A DNA stretch of 64,000 bases from Winogradskyella alexanderae (lineage in GTDB: Bacteria; Bacteroidota; Bacteroidia; Flavobacteriales; Flavobacteriaceae), in assembly GCF_020166335.1 (NCBI RefSeq), contig NZ_JAIUJR010000005.1, forward strand, positions 179,311-243,310, in the 5' to 3' direction. Under the pieces are notes generated by a model. The model saw only the letters and a program-made list of their open reading frames with translations. It had not been told where the DNA came from and did not search any database. Positions 42,901-51,128 of the stretch are shown here, in pieces; position 1 is the stretch's first letter, and each line of letters starts with the position of its first letter. Made by a program: the position numbers and the translations under genes.

Positions 42901-44541
42901 TTAGTTACAATTCGCTGCAACATCTCTTACTTCGGTCTGCGTATCTACAATGTTATCCAAAGTCATATTACCTCTAATAGTAATTTCAACAAAGTCAGAA
43001 CCAATATTGGTTACCACGCCCGAAAAATTAGTCATAGCAAGTTGCGTTGCTATTTCGTTACCAGTTAAAGACTCTGATGACCCTGTATGAAGCCCTTTAA
43101 GTCGTATGCGTTTTACGTAGGGTACTTTTACATCAGAATAGGTTTGATAAGCATCATACACTAAAGAAGCGCTTCCAGAAGGTACAGTTACAGTTCTGTT
43201 TGAAAAGAAAGAATTATTCTCAGTGGTAGACTCTGTAACTGTTTCTGTAGATTCAGTAGTAGCCTCAACAGCTAATTCTAAATTAGCTGAAACTTCTGCT
43301 GTTACAGAACCGCTAACACCAAAATAACTGGCTTCTGCTGTTGCAGACACACTAGCAGAAACACCAGCAACTGTTCTACTACTTAGCCCAATAGTTTCTT
43401 GAAAGCCAATAGTATACGTTGTAGTAACACTGCTCTCAAAACCTACTTGTTGCTCTAATGAACCAGAACCACAGTTTCTTAAGGTGCTATTAAAACCAAA
43501 AGACGTATTTACTCTTGGTAAGATTGGTGGAAGATATTCAGTATTTAAATCTGTACCGTCCCAGTCTATATCTATAGCGATAATTCTAAAATATTGTATT
43601 GAACCAGAATCTGTGGCTTGCCAATTAATAGTAAAATCATTTGAAGAATTAACAAAAGAGCGCAATGGTTTATTTGCAACTTCAGACCATATGGTGTATA
43701 ACCCATTTGATTCTTTTTGAAGTCTAAATTTCCAAGAATCTGATAGATTTTCAGGTTGCCAGTCAGGATAAAAAGTAGATGCCGAACGTCTCAATGTACG
43801 TGGTAAGCTAGTTTCATTTGCACCAATAAAAATATAAGCATCGTTGTTGGCGGAATAAAGGCTGAATAAATCAGGATTGTTAGGATCATTTAATATATAA
43901 AATTGCTCGCTAGTAGTTCCTGGATTAAAACTTAATGATTCTCGATAGCGCAGCCATCCATTACCACCATATGACGCAACCAATTTATTACTGTAGTTTC
44001 CATTTGCATCTACTAACTGTAAATAATAGCGCATGTTTTCTTTAAAGTGAAATTCTTGGTCTTGATATTCTAATGCCGAGGCATCAATCTCAAAGTTATT
44101 GCCATTTTCTTCAAAAGAGATAACGCTGTAAGATTCTGAAATTAAGACTGTATCAGAAGCGTCTAAAACCTCTATGGTGAGTCCTACACCATCTCTTAAT
44201 TCTTCTGTAGCAGCTTCTGATAAATCATCAACCGCTAATTTTAATTGTGCAATGTTGGTATATGCATCTACTTCTAACTCTTGGTCATAATTGCCTTGAG
44301 TCGCAGTTGTGGTAACATTTACCTTAGTTGGGTTATATCCTTTTTTAACCAAATCTCGGGTATTAATTAACAAACCTAAATCGCCACCATAGTTATCTAA
44401 ATCCTCGGCTGCGATACCATTAACTTCTTCTATTTGCCCATTACCTGGGTCTGGTTCATTATCATCTTTGCTACACCCTAAGGCAAAGGTTAACAAAGAA
44501 CACATCATAATTAATCTCAAAGTTTTAATAATTGCTTTCAT
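42901..44541 (-). CDS. surface lipoprotein with aerolysin-like pore-forming C-terminus
   Basis: This 546-residue protein has a lipoprotein signal with lipidated C23; the following SKDDNE resembles the surface-export (LES) signal of Bacteroidota. Residues about 30-190 are a beta domain. About 190-335 has Trp/Tyr-rich repeats (GNGWLRYRESLSF, DSWKFRLQKESNGLYTIW) resembling a beta-trefoil or agglutinin-like lectin. About 345-546 is like the aerolysin/ETX-MTX2 fold: long Ser/Thr-alternating strands (VTTTYTIGFQETIGLSS), a Val/Ala/Ser amphipathic hairpin region (GVSASVSATAEASYFGVSG), a TESTET-rich strand, then VTVPSGSASLVYDAYQTY and VKVPYV. Aerolysins bind a receptor, oligomerise and insert a beta-barrel. 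Here the toxin-like domain is membrane tethered. The call is by pattern, without a search. Confidence 0.6.
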   Translation of the reverse strand: MKAIIKTLRLIMMCSLLTFALGCSKDDNEPDPGNGQIEEVNGIAAEDLDNYGGDLGLLINTRDLVKKGYNPTKVNVTTTATQGNYDQELEVDAYTNIAQLKLAVDDLSEAATEELRDGVGLTIEVLDASDTVLISESYSVISFEENGNNFEIDASALEYQDQEFHFKENMRYYLQLVDANGNYSNKLVASYGGNGWLRYRESLSFNPGTTSEQFYILNDPNNPDLFSLYSANNDAYIFIGANETSLPRTLRRSASTFYPDWQPENLSDSWKFRLQKESNGLYTIWSEVANKPLRSFVNSSNDFTINWQATDSGSIQYFRIIAIDIDWDGTDLNTEYLPPILPRVNTSFGFNSTLRNCGSGSLEQQVGFESSVTTTYTIGFQETIGLSSRTVAGVSASVSATAEASYFGVSGSVTAEVSANLELAVEATTESTETVTESTTENNSFFSNRTVTVPSGSASLVYDAYQTYSDVKVPYVKRIRLKGLHTGSSESLTGNEIATQLAMTNFSGVVTNIGSDFVEITIRGNMTLDNIVDTQTEVRDVAANCN

Positions 44542-44572
44542 GATTTTTGGTTTTTGCGAATTGTTATAGAAT

Positions 44573-44580
44573 CAAAACTA
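44573..44580 (-). promoter_or_regulatory. -7 promoter element of the aerolysin-like gene
   Basis: The minus-strand TAGTTTTG (complement of 44573-44580) is 31 nt before the start codon at 44541. The iteron cluster at 44607-44630 lies just upstream, at about -41 to -65 from the likely start of transcription, a position typical for activators. Confidence 0.5.
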
Positions 44581-44606
44581 GATGTGTATGGCCCAGAATT
44601 CTAATC

Positions 44607-44630
44607 ATAGACATGGACAAAACATGGACA
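44607..44630. promoter_or_regulatory. iteron cluster A (ATRGACA repeats)
   Basis: ATAGACA at 44607-44613, ATGGACA at 44613-44619 and again at 44624-44630. The last two are 11 bp apart, about one helical turn. The cluster lies upstream of the aerolysin-like gene promoter. It is a candidate binding site for a regulator; the divergent TPR/HTH protein is the natural suspect. Confidence 0.5.
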
Positions 44631-44721
44631 GTGCGTCCGAATTTGTATATATTTTAAGCTGATAAAGAAAAACCAAATAGATTTTAAAATGTTGTAATTC
44701 AGTTATTTATGAAAAATAATC

Positions 44722-44751
44722 GTGGACATACACATAGACAGAGTATGGACA
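44722..44751. promoter_or_regulatory. iteron cluster B (DTRGACA repeats)
   Basis: GTGGACA at 44722-44728, ATAGACA at 44734-44740 and ATGGACA at 44745-44751, in 12- and 11-bp steps. Same orientation and motif as cluster A about 100 bp away, now on the side of the TPR/HTH gene. An odd palindrome AACTAA-A-TTAGTT is at 44800-44812. Together these fill the 302-bp gap 44542-44843. Confidence 0.5.
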
Positions 44752-44843
44752 AAGGGCTTTTAAAATAATAGACAACTTAGATGATTGTGTCTTAGGCCTA
44801 ACTAAATTAGTTAACTTCGTCTTTCAATTTTACTACCCAACTA

Positions 44844-46712
44844 ATGATATTGAGAATACGATTTATTTGTTTCCTATTATTTGCATTGTGTATTAATGCA
44901 CAACAAAAATCAAAAATTGACAGTCTATTAAATGTCAAAGAAACTACTAGTGTTGATAGTATAAAACTAAAAACCCTAAATAAGATAACATCATATTATT
45001 TGTACAGGGATATTAAAAAAGCAAAGGAATATGCATTTAAGCAACAAAAATTGTCCGAGCAATTAAATCAATTAGAGTACAAAATAAAATCATCCCATCA
45101 CATAGCTGTTATTTATAATATCTTAAGTAAGCATGATTCAGCTAGATATTACATTGATAAAACCATAAAACTCTCCTATGAAGCTAATAATCTAGAACAA
45201 GTATCCATATCAAACCATAGCTTAGCCAATTTAGAAATATCGCTTGGTAATCTTGATAAGGCGGAAGAAATAAACTCAAAGAATTTAGAGTTTAATAAAA
45301 AACTAAAGGATTCTTTCGCTGTGGCATTGTCATATGACTTAGAAAGTTCAATCTATATTAATCGTGAGCAATATCAACTAGCTTTAAAGAGTGTTTTAAA
45401 CAGTCTCGAAATGGTAGAAGCACTAAATAAAAGAATTAGAATTGCCGATGCTCAAAATAAACTAGCAGTTATAGAAAATTCATTAGAAAACTTCGATTCT
45501 TCAATTGAATACAGTGAACAAGCCTTAGAAATTTATAAAGAATATGAGGATATAGAATACCAATCTCAGATTTATAATATTCTTGGTATCTCATATAAAT
45601 TCAAGAAAGATTATACCAAGGCAAAAGCCTACTTTAATAAAAGTATTAATATATCTGAACCAAATGGTTATCTGTCTATTCTCATTGTGAGTAAATCACA
45701 CCTTATCGACATTTATATGGAATCTCAGGATTATCCCAATGCAAAAAAATTAATCGATGAGTGTCTTGAAATCGCTGATTCCATAGGTTATGATGCCATT
45801 ACAACATATTCAAATCTCAGATTAGCAAAATATTACAATAAAATGGGTAACTATAATAAGTCCCAAAAGTTACTCGATCAATTATTAACTGAAGGCAACT
45901 TAGAGCTAGAAGGAAGAGCAAATGCGTATTTGACTAAATCTGAAACTTTTAAGCTACAAAATAATTATTTAGATGCATTACATAATTATGAACTGCATAA
46001 GAAATATCAAGACTCTGTTTTAAAAAGAAAATCCGAAAAGCAGATCAATGAATTAAGAATTATTCATAAAACAGAACAAAAAGAAGCAGAACTTGTTTTA
46101 CAAGAAGAAGAAATTAAAACTTTAAATGCGCAAGCAGAAAATGATAAGCTTACAAAACTCTTATATGGTGGAGGCGCTGTGGCTGGAATATTAACTTCGG
46201 GATTACTCCTTTTCGGCTTTCGCCAACGGATTAAGAAAAATAAAATTGAGCGTGAAAAGCAGGAAGAAATCTATAAACACGAAATTGCTTTTAAAAAGAA
46301 AGAACTTGCCTCACAAACGTTGCATCTCGTTCAGAAGAACACCTTTATACAAGAGCTTAAAGAGAACTTAGAAAAGATTAAAAAATCACCTGAATTGTTT
46401 AAAATAGAATTTAGACGTCTTGTAATGTTGCTAAAGAAGGAAAGTGCAGAAGATAAGGATTGGGAAGTTTTTAAATCTTATTTCTCCGAAGTTCATAACA
46501 ACTTTGATCAAAAAATTAAGTCTTTCTCTAGTGATATTACAGAAAAGGAAATTCGGCTAGCATCATTTCTAAGAATGAATTTAACAACAAAGGAAATTGC
46601 ATCAATGCTAAATGTTTTACCAGATAGTGTGCTTAAATCAAAGTATCGCCTAAAAAAGAAATTAAATTTAGAAAAGGATTTGGATTTAACGCAATTTTTA
46701 AATTCATTATAA
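44844..46712 (+). CDS. TPR-repeat transmembrane regulator with C-terminal HTH
   Basis: This 622-residue protein has a signal peptide (MILRIRFICFLLFALCINAQ), TPR-like helical repeats (about 40-380), a membrane helix (about 440-460, LLYGGGAVAGILTSGLLLFGF), a coiled coil and a C-terminal LuxR/GerE-like helix-turn-helix (ITEKEIRLASFLRMN, TTKEIASMLNVLPDSVLKSK). The TPR part would be periplasmic and the HTH cytoplasmic, so it can act as a one-component membrane-bound transcription regulator, as is common in flavobacteria. It is divergent to the aerolysin-like gene across an intergenic region with two iteron clusters, which suggests that it controls both. Confidence 0.82.
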   Translation: MILRIRFICFLLFALCINAQQKSKIDSLLNVKETTSVDSIKLKTLNKITSYYLYRDIKKAKEYAFKQQKLSEQLNQLEYKIKSSHHIAVIYNILSKHDSARYYIDKTIKLSYEANNLEQVSISNHSLANLEISLGNLDKAEEINSKNLEFNKKLKDSFAVALSYDLESSIYINREQYQLALKSVLNSLEMVEALNKRIRIADAQNKLAVIENSLENFDSSIEYSEQALEIYKEYEDIEYQSQIYNILGISYKFKKDYTKAKAYFNKSINISEPNGYLSILIVSKSHLIDIYMESQDYPNAKKLIDECLEIADSIGYDAITTYSNLRLAKYYNKMGNYNKSQKLLDQLLTEGNLELEGRANAYLTKSETFKLQNNYLDALHNYELHKKYQDSVLKRKSEKQINELRIIHKTEQKEAELVLQEEEIKTLNAQAENDKLTKLLYGGGAVAGILTSGLLLFGFRQRIKKNKIEREKQEEIYKHEIAFKKKELASQTLHLVQKNTFIQELKENLEKIKKSPELFKIEFRRLVMLLKKESAEDKDWEVFKSYFSEVHNNFDQKIKSFSSDITEKEIRLASFLRMNLTTKEIASMLNVLPDSVLKSKYRLKKKLNLEKDLDLTQFLNSL

Positions 46713-46722
46713 GCTTTAGACC

Positions 46723-46730
46723 TATCTTTG
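46723..46730 (+). promoter_or_regulatory. -7 promoter element (TATCTTTG)
   Basis: An exact TAnnTTTG match at 46723-46730. Transcription would begin near the GTG at 46735, so either the DCC gene is leaderless or the element is fortuitous and the gene is read from the TPR/HTH promoter. Confidence 0.3.
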
Positions 46731-46734
46731 CTTT

Positions 46735-47157
46735 GTGATTAAGGAAGTTTCAAAAGATAAGCTATTAATACTATTTGATGGCGTTTGCAATCTTTGCAAT
46801 AACAGTGTTTTGTATGTTATAAAACGTGATGAAAAGGATAGATTTTTATTCGCTCCCTTACAGAGCGAAATAGGTAACAAAATCATAAACTATTTTAAAA
46901 TAAATACTAAGAAAATAGATTCAATATTATTATATGATCCTATAAAGGATAAAATATATTACAAATCAAGTGCAGCACTTCGCATAGCAAATCAGTTGAA
47001 CTACCCAACTAAATTATTATCTGTATTTTTTATTATTCCGCCCGTTATTAGAAATTGGGTATACAATTTTATTGCAAAAAACAGATATAAATGGTTTGGA
47101 AAAAAAGATGCTTGCATGATACCCACTCCAGAATTGCAGGCCAAGTTTATAAAATAA
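46735..47157 (+). CDS. DCC-family thiol-disulfide oxidoreductase-like protein
   Basis: This 140-residue protein starts at a GTG (46735). LLILFDGVCNLCNNSVLYVI carries the DxxCxxC motif of the DCC family (COG3011), followed by FLFAPLQSE, LRIANQLNYPTK and the terminal YKWFGKKDACMIP. The family is thioredoxin-related, but its substrates are unknown. It follows the TPR/HTH gene by 22 bp and is closed by a terminator. Confidence 0.85.
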   Translation: MIKEVSKDKLLILFDGVCNLCNNSVLYVIKRDEKDRFLFAPLQSEIGNKIINYFKINTKKIDSILLYDPIKDKIYYKSSAALRIANQLNYPTKLLSVFFIIPPVIRNWVYNFIAKNRYKWFGKKDACMIPTPELQAKFIK

Positions 47158-47194
47158 AAAAGCCTTTTTAGCATCCATTCTAAAAGGCTTTTTT
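47157..47194 (+). terminator. rho-independent terminator
   Basis: AAAAAGCCTTTT (47157-47168) and AAAAGGCTTTTT (47182-47193) form a 12-bp stem starting at the last base of the DCC stop codon. Confidence 0.85.
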
Positions 47195-47450
47195 AAATTA
47201 ACAACTTACTTAAAACTATTGTATCTAAACAAAAATTCAAATTTTGTTGAATGAGGGAAACAACAAAATGATTAATAGCACATTTGCTTTGATAACTTAA
47301 AATTAATACATCCTTTTTAAGGACATAAAAAAAATCGATGTATCACCATAACTTCTGTTAAAAAAAATAAAGTGGCAAAAAAAATCTACCAATGGTTAAT
47401 CACTTCACTCATCTAAACTACCAACTCACTGCTCCAAAACACCAATTTAT

Positions 47451-47477
47451 TGAATATTGGTTTTTTGATTTATAAAT
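47451..47477 (+). terminator. orphan terminator-like hairpin
   Basis: ACCAAT (47451-47456) and ATTGGT (47466-47471) followed by a run of Ts. No gene ends before it; the previous terminator is at 47157-47194. It may end an unannotated small transcript. Confidence 0.35.
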
Positions 47478-47557
47478 GTGACATAATTTTGGAATAAGCT
47501 TTTTAAATAAATGGTTTTAAGCTTAGTAATGTAACGGACCTCAAAACAAAATCGGTT

Positions 47558-47598
47558 GATTCGACCCTAACTTCTATTAGTTGGGAACGAGTTGAATC
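47558..47598. other. candidate structured RNA hairpin
   Basis: GATTCGA (47558-47564) pairs with TTGAATC (47592-47598) including one G-T pair. Inside it CCC(T)AAC (47565-47571) pairs with GTTGGG (47580-47585) around an 8-nt loop. GC content is higher than in the surroundings. No known riboswitch or sRNA is recognised. Confidence 0.25.
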
Positions 47599-47691
47599 TT
47601 AAAAGGAGACATGTCTAACCTCCAATTAATTTCATCTAGTATGTTAGACCAAACATTTGGTTTTGGGGTTCTACGTTATAACATAGAGATG

Positions 47692-48852
47692 CTATTTTAA
47701 ACTTTTTAGAATAAAGTCTAAATTTGGATCTGTATTGTCATTTGTAACGTAGGCATCCGTAAAATACTTTGGGCCAATGGCCAAGCCGAGCTCTTGTAGT
47801 TTTATTATTGTGGGTATGTACTCCTGACTTACCTTTCCGGTTAACATCACACCTAGGTCATTGCCACTCCTAGCATGTTTATAGATATTTCTAATACCTC
47901 GCAAATAAAGATGATCCTTAGTAAAACCGCCACCTCTATGAACTCTTAAGGTTATAGCAAAAGCTTTTTCACGATTTAGTTTGTGTTGTCTGTGCAATAA
48001 ATGAAATGTGTCTGCAAAATCATAGCCTTTATGTAGACTGTCTACTGCAATTACTCTAAAGGCTAGTTCTTTTAGACGCTCAATGGTTAAACAACCACTC
48101 ATTAATTCAGAATAAACGGCAAGTCCTTCTTGTGTTTCAACATTATTTGGAAAACCATTTGAAAACACTTTTAAAGGCTGTGTCAATCCATTGAATGTTG
48201 TAACCATATGAACTCCAATTTCGTGATTGGTAAGTACTTTTAACTGATTAAGACTAAATTTATGACTCTTTCTTAGCACTAAAGTCTGCGTATTGTTTAG
48301 CACCATTGCAGCTGCAGAAAGGTTATTTGAAATTTTTATTTTGTATTCAAAATCATAGCGTTTGGAAAAGGCATCAAAATATTCCCTAGCCTCTTCAGCA
48401 TTATACATCGGAAGCATTTCCTCGTTAAATTCGGAATCATCAAAACGAAGAATAAAAGAGGCATTCTCAAGATCTTTTTCGGTTGGTGTTCCAAAGCTTT
48501 TTAAGCTGTTAAAATAGAATTTTCGCCCCTGCCCAATGGTTTCAATACATTCTATTAAACCCGAATATTCGTAGATTATATCCTCATACAGTTGCCTTAT
48601 ATCCTCATCATCAATACGCTCTAGTCGTTGCGAGAAAAACAAACGATGTAATTTATAAGCATTAAACCTGATTTTAGGATATTTAAATTCTGGTTCGTAA
48701 TTATATTTTGCTGCGAAAAATTTCTTTTTTTCTGAAGCAATATTCTGAGGGTTTATATAATTAAGTAGTTCAATATTCTTAACCAACCGATTAAGGTTAG
48801 CATCAATATCGAATATCTCTTGAAACTCTTGTGTAGTTTTAATTCTAGACAT
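47692..48852 (-). CDS. DUF1704/MATCAP-like metallopeptidase (QEGLA motif protein)
   Basis: This 386-residue protein has a zinc-peptidase motif HEIGVH at 210-215 and the QEGLA motif at 241-245. This is the DUF1704 family, often labelled flavohemoglobin expression-modulating QEGLA motif protein and related to animal MATCAP tyrosine carboxypeptidases. Later, HRGGGFTKDHLYLRG is conserved. No signal peptide; cytoplasmic. It is the last gene of a four-gene operon, sharing a base with the amidohydrolase gene. In context it may trim a residue from a product built by the ATP-grasp enzyme. Confidence 0.85.
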   Translation of the reverse strand: MSRIKTTQEFQEIFDIDANLNRLVKNIELLNYINPQNIASEKKKFFAAKYNYEPEFKYPKIRFNAYKLHRLFFSQRLERIDDEDIRQLYEDIIYEYSGLIECIETIGQGRKFYFNSLKSFGTPTEKDLENASFILRFDDSEFNEEMLPMYNAEEAREYFDAFSKRYDFEYKIKISNNLSAAAMVLNNTQTLVLRKSHKFSLNQLKVLTNHEIGVHMVTTFNGLTQPLKVFSNGFPNNVETQEGLAVYSELMSGCLTIERLKELAFRVIAVDSLHKGYDFADTFHLLHRQHKLNREKAFAITLRVHRGGGFTKDHLYLRGIRNIYKHARSGNDLGVMLTGKVSQEYIPTIIKLQELGLAIGPKYFTDAYVTNDNTDPNLDFILKSLK

Positions 48853-49685
48853 TAATTCTTGTAGGTACTATAGAATTGTTCTGCATGCTTTGGTATCAAC
48901 GCCTGTAATTGTTTTTCTACTGAAGCTACGACTTCAGGATATATTATTTGATTAAGCTCATCACAATACACCTTAGCTATTTCAGTCGCTAAAACTAAGG
49001 TGTTTTTAAAGGTATTTGTAATAAACCTTAAAAAATACCCATTACCAAAAAAGGTGTTATTTATAGCCGCAGTTTGCTTTATTTCGTGAGGTAATACAAT
49101 ATTTTCTAGCATTTGCCGCCACGATTCAATCAATTTGCCAAAACGCTCATTATCGATATTTGATGTACCCAAGTTCCATGTTGGCACTTCCCTATCCCAT
49201 CGTTTCCAATTGTAACTGTGCATATCATAAACAATGCAAACACCAAACTTAGATTCAATCTTTGATATCAGGGCTTCAACTACTTTATAGAAATTAGCAT
49301 GTTTTGTTAGGCTTAATGCTTTTTCTTCTTCTGATAAAGGCTTTTTCCAAAGTTGTTTACCCCAAGCCGTTTCAAAAACCGCTTCTTCAGGAAAACGGTT
49401 TAGGTCATATTCAAATCTCGAATCACAACCCGCAATTAAAATAGGATGCGTAATCACCATGTTTTTGGTTTCCGGATCTTCCTCATACCAGCGATCGTAC
49501 TCAGAGTGAAGACAATTGTTCCAGAGTGATTTTCTGAATTGATGACCATCATGCACGGCACCGCAGACATAAGGCACATACTTTTCTACTTTTAGAGTAA
49601 AAGAATAATCATCAGAAACAGCATGAAACTGTTCCTCTGCCTCAATTTTAGCAATTATAGTTTCTACGGAAAGTCTTTCCATCAT
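48852..49685 (-). CDS. N-formylglutamate amidohydrolase-like protein
   Basis: This 277-residue protein has the FGase fold: HPILIAGCDSRFEYDLNR, then KHANFYKVVEALI and the metal-site stretch CIVYDMHSYN, matching the (D)xHS motif of HutG-type amidohydrolases. It probably cleaves an N-acyl-glutamate or related amide. ATG-ATG at 49685-49680 gives two possible starts. It overlaps the TerB-like gene by four bases upstream and the QEGLA gene by one base downstream, so all are co-translated. Confidence 0.8.
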   Translation of the reverse strand: MMERLSVETIIAKIEAEEQFHAVSDDYSFTLKVEKYVPYVCGAVHDGHQFRKSLWNNCLHSEYDRWYEEDPETKNMVITHPILIAGCDSRFEYDLNRFPEEAVFETAWGKQLWKKPLSEEEKALSLTKHANFYKVVEALISKIESKFGVCIVYDMHSYNWKRWDREVPTWNLGTSNIDNERFGKLIESWRQMLENIVLPHEIKQTAAINNTFFGNGYFLRFITNTFKNTLVLATEIAKVYCDELNQIIYPEVVASVEKQLQALIPKHAEQFYSTYKN

Positions 49686-50017
49686 AGTGTTTTAAATAAG
49701 CGTTCTAAGGATCTTAAAAGGATACGTTCATTAATTTTGAACTTACCATCAGCAAAGAATATTGTTTTGATGTCGGCTAATAAGACTTCAATATCGTCCT
49801 TTTCATAATTATGTTGACGAAGGCTGGTCATTATTTTTTGTATGCCTTGGTAATCATTATCGCTATTAAATTCGTCATGGATTTCCTGAAAGGTGTTCAT
49901 ATCTACCTTAGATATGATAACGTTGCGCTCTTTGTTGTCTTCTTTAAAATCCGAATTGGCTGCAAACAATAAAATGTAAGCTACGAGTTCGTCACGTGTC
50001 CAGTCGATTGTTTTCAT
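49682..50017 (-). CDS. TerB-like small helical protein
   Basis: This 111-residue protein is all-helical: DELVAYILLFAANSDFKED, EFNSDNDYQGIQKI, and KTIFFADGKFKINERILL. The acidic residues in the S/A-D-F-K-x-D and A-D-G-K turns resemble TerB/TerB-like metal-binding repeats. It lies between the ATP-grasp and amidohydrolase genes (11 bp after the former; four-base overlap with the latter), so it is part of the operon. It may be a scaffold or regulatory subunit. Confidence 0.6.
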   Translation of the reverse strand: MKTIDWTRDELVAYILLFAANSDFKEDNKERNVIISKVDMNTFQEIHDEFNSDNDYQGIQKIMTSLRQHNYEKDDIEVLLADIKTIFFADGKFKINERILLRSLERLFKTL

Positions 50018-50028
50018 TGAATAACCTC

Positions 50029-51066
50029 TTAAGCTTCCTCAACCGTTTTTCGCAATCTAGCACGTCTATCAAAGGCCTGTAGTTGATCCAAAACCTTACT
50101 TTCTAGAAAATCAATAACCTTCTCCTCTACCTTGCGTTTGTTTTTATAAACCTTATTAATGTAAGTAATACCTCCTGGAGACATCACATTAACCTCGACC
50201 AACTTACCTCCTATTACATCTATACCTACAAAATAAAGACCATCTTTAACTAATTTAGGTCCTATCTGCTTACAAAGCGCCTTCTCTGCTTTGGTTAAGG
50301 TATGCTTCTGCACAGAACCTCCTGCTGTAACATTGGATCTATGGTCATCCTTCCCAGGCACACGTCTCATTGCACCTACAGGTTCACCATTAAGCAGTAA
50401 TATCCTTACGTCTCCTTGATCTGCACCTTCAATATAGTCCTGAAGAATCACGTAATTAGAAGTACCGTCAGAATTACTTATATAAAAATCAAGCAAGGAA
50501 TTAATATTACTCATTGCTGACTTTTCGATTAAAATTACACCCGAACCACCATATCCATTTAATGGCTTAAGAATCATCTTATCTGATTTGGATTCTCTAA
50601 TCTGTTGGGTCAAATATTTTTTGTTTTTTGAAACATGAGTGTTCGGAATGATATTACTATGGGCATCACCAAAAGCAGCCGTGTATAGTTTGTTGTTTGC
50701 TTCCCGCATTCCTTCTAGTGAATTCACAATGAAAACATCATCTTTTACAGAATCAAGAAAATTAAGCATTAAAGGATCCAATGGAGGATTTGCTCTAAAA
50801 AATATCGCATCAAAACCAGCTAAAGGAAGCATTTCTTCTCTTAATTGCGCTCTATTATAAAATGCTTTCAAAGTTGAAGGTACTTTATCCATCCTGCCAA
50901 TAACATTACAAAATGCATTAGTAACACTGTCTCGTATGGTAAGGTTTGCAGGCGTGCACATGGCAACACCGTGCTTACGCTTTACACATTCCTTAATGAG
51001 CGCTAAACTTGTGTCATTTTCAGGATCTATATTTTCCCATGGATACATTATAAAACAAATGTTCAT
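50029..51066 (-). CDS. glutathione-synthetase-like ATP-grasp ligase
   Basis: This 345-residue protein has the prokaryotic GshB layout: an N-terminal substrate domain (DAIFFRANPPLDPLMLNFLD), then MILKPLNGYGGSGVILIEK (ATP-grasp loop), RVPGKDDHRSNVTAGG and VEVNVMSPGGITYIN (metal ligands E and N). It joins a carboxylate to an amine using ATP. The neighbours (amidohydrolase, TerB-like, QEGLA peptidase) point to a pathway making or trimming a glutamyl-type peptide or metabolite rather than standard glutathione synthesis. No gshA is near. It is first in the operon. Confidence 0.85.
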   Translation of the reverse strand: MNICFIMYPWENIDPENDTSLALIKECVKRKHGVAMCTPANLTIRDSVTNAFCNVIGRMDKVPSTLKAFYNRAQLREEMLPLAGFDAIFFRANPPLDPLMLNFLDSVKDDVFIVNSLEGMREANNKLYTAAFGDAHSNIIPNTHVSKNKKYLTQQIRESKSDKMILKPLNGYGGSGVILIEKSAMSNINSLLDFYISNSDGTSNYVILQDYIEGADQGDVRILLLNGEPVGAMRRVPGKDDHRSNVTAGGSVQKHTLTKAEKALCKQIGPKLVKDGLYFVGIDVIGGKLVEVNVMSPGGITYINKVYKNKRKVEEKVIDFLESKVLDQLQAFDRRARLRKTVEEA

Positions 51067-51128
51067 ATGAGTCTGATTTTATTGGTTTTGTAGTTTTAAA
51101 GTTAATGACTTTTAACGAGCTTGTAAAA

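Larger units (their letters stand above)
47195..47691. other. 497-bp gap without a gene, with structured segments
   Basis: No convincing reading frame is present on either strand. Contents: a hairpin with T-run at 47451-47477 (ACCAAT/ATTGGT), a longer two-part hairpin at 47558-47598, an inverted pair GTCTAAC (47613-47619)/GTTAGAC (47643-47649) and a palindrome CCAAACATTTGG at 47649-47660. It could hold a small RNA or be decayed sequence; no known RNA family is recognised. Confidence 0.5.
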
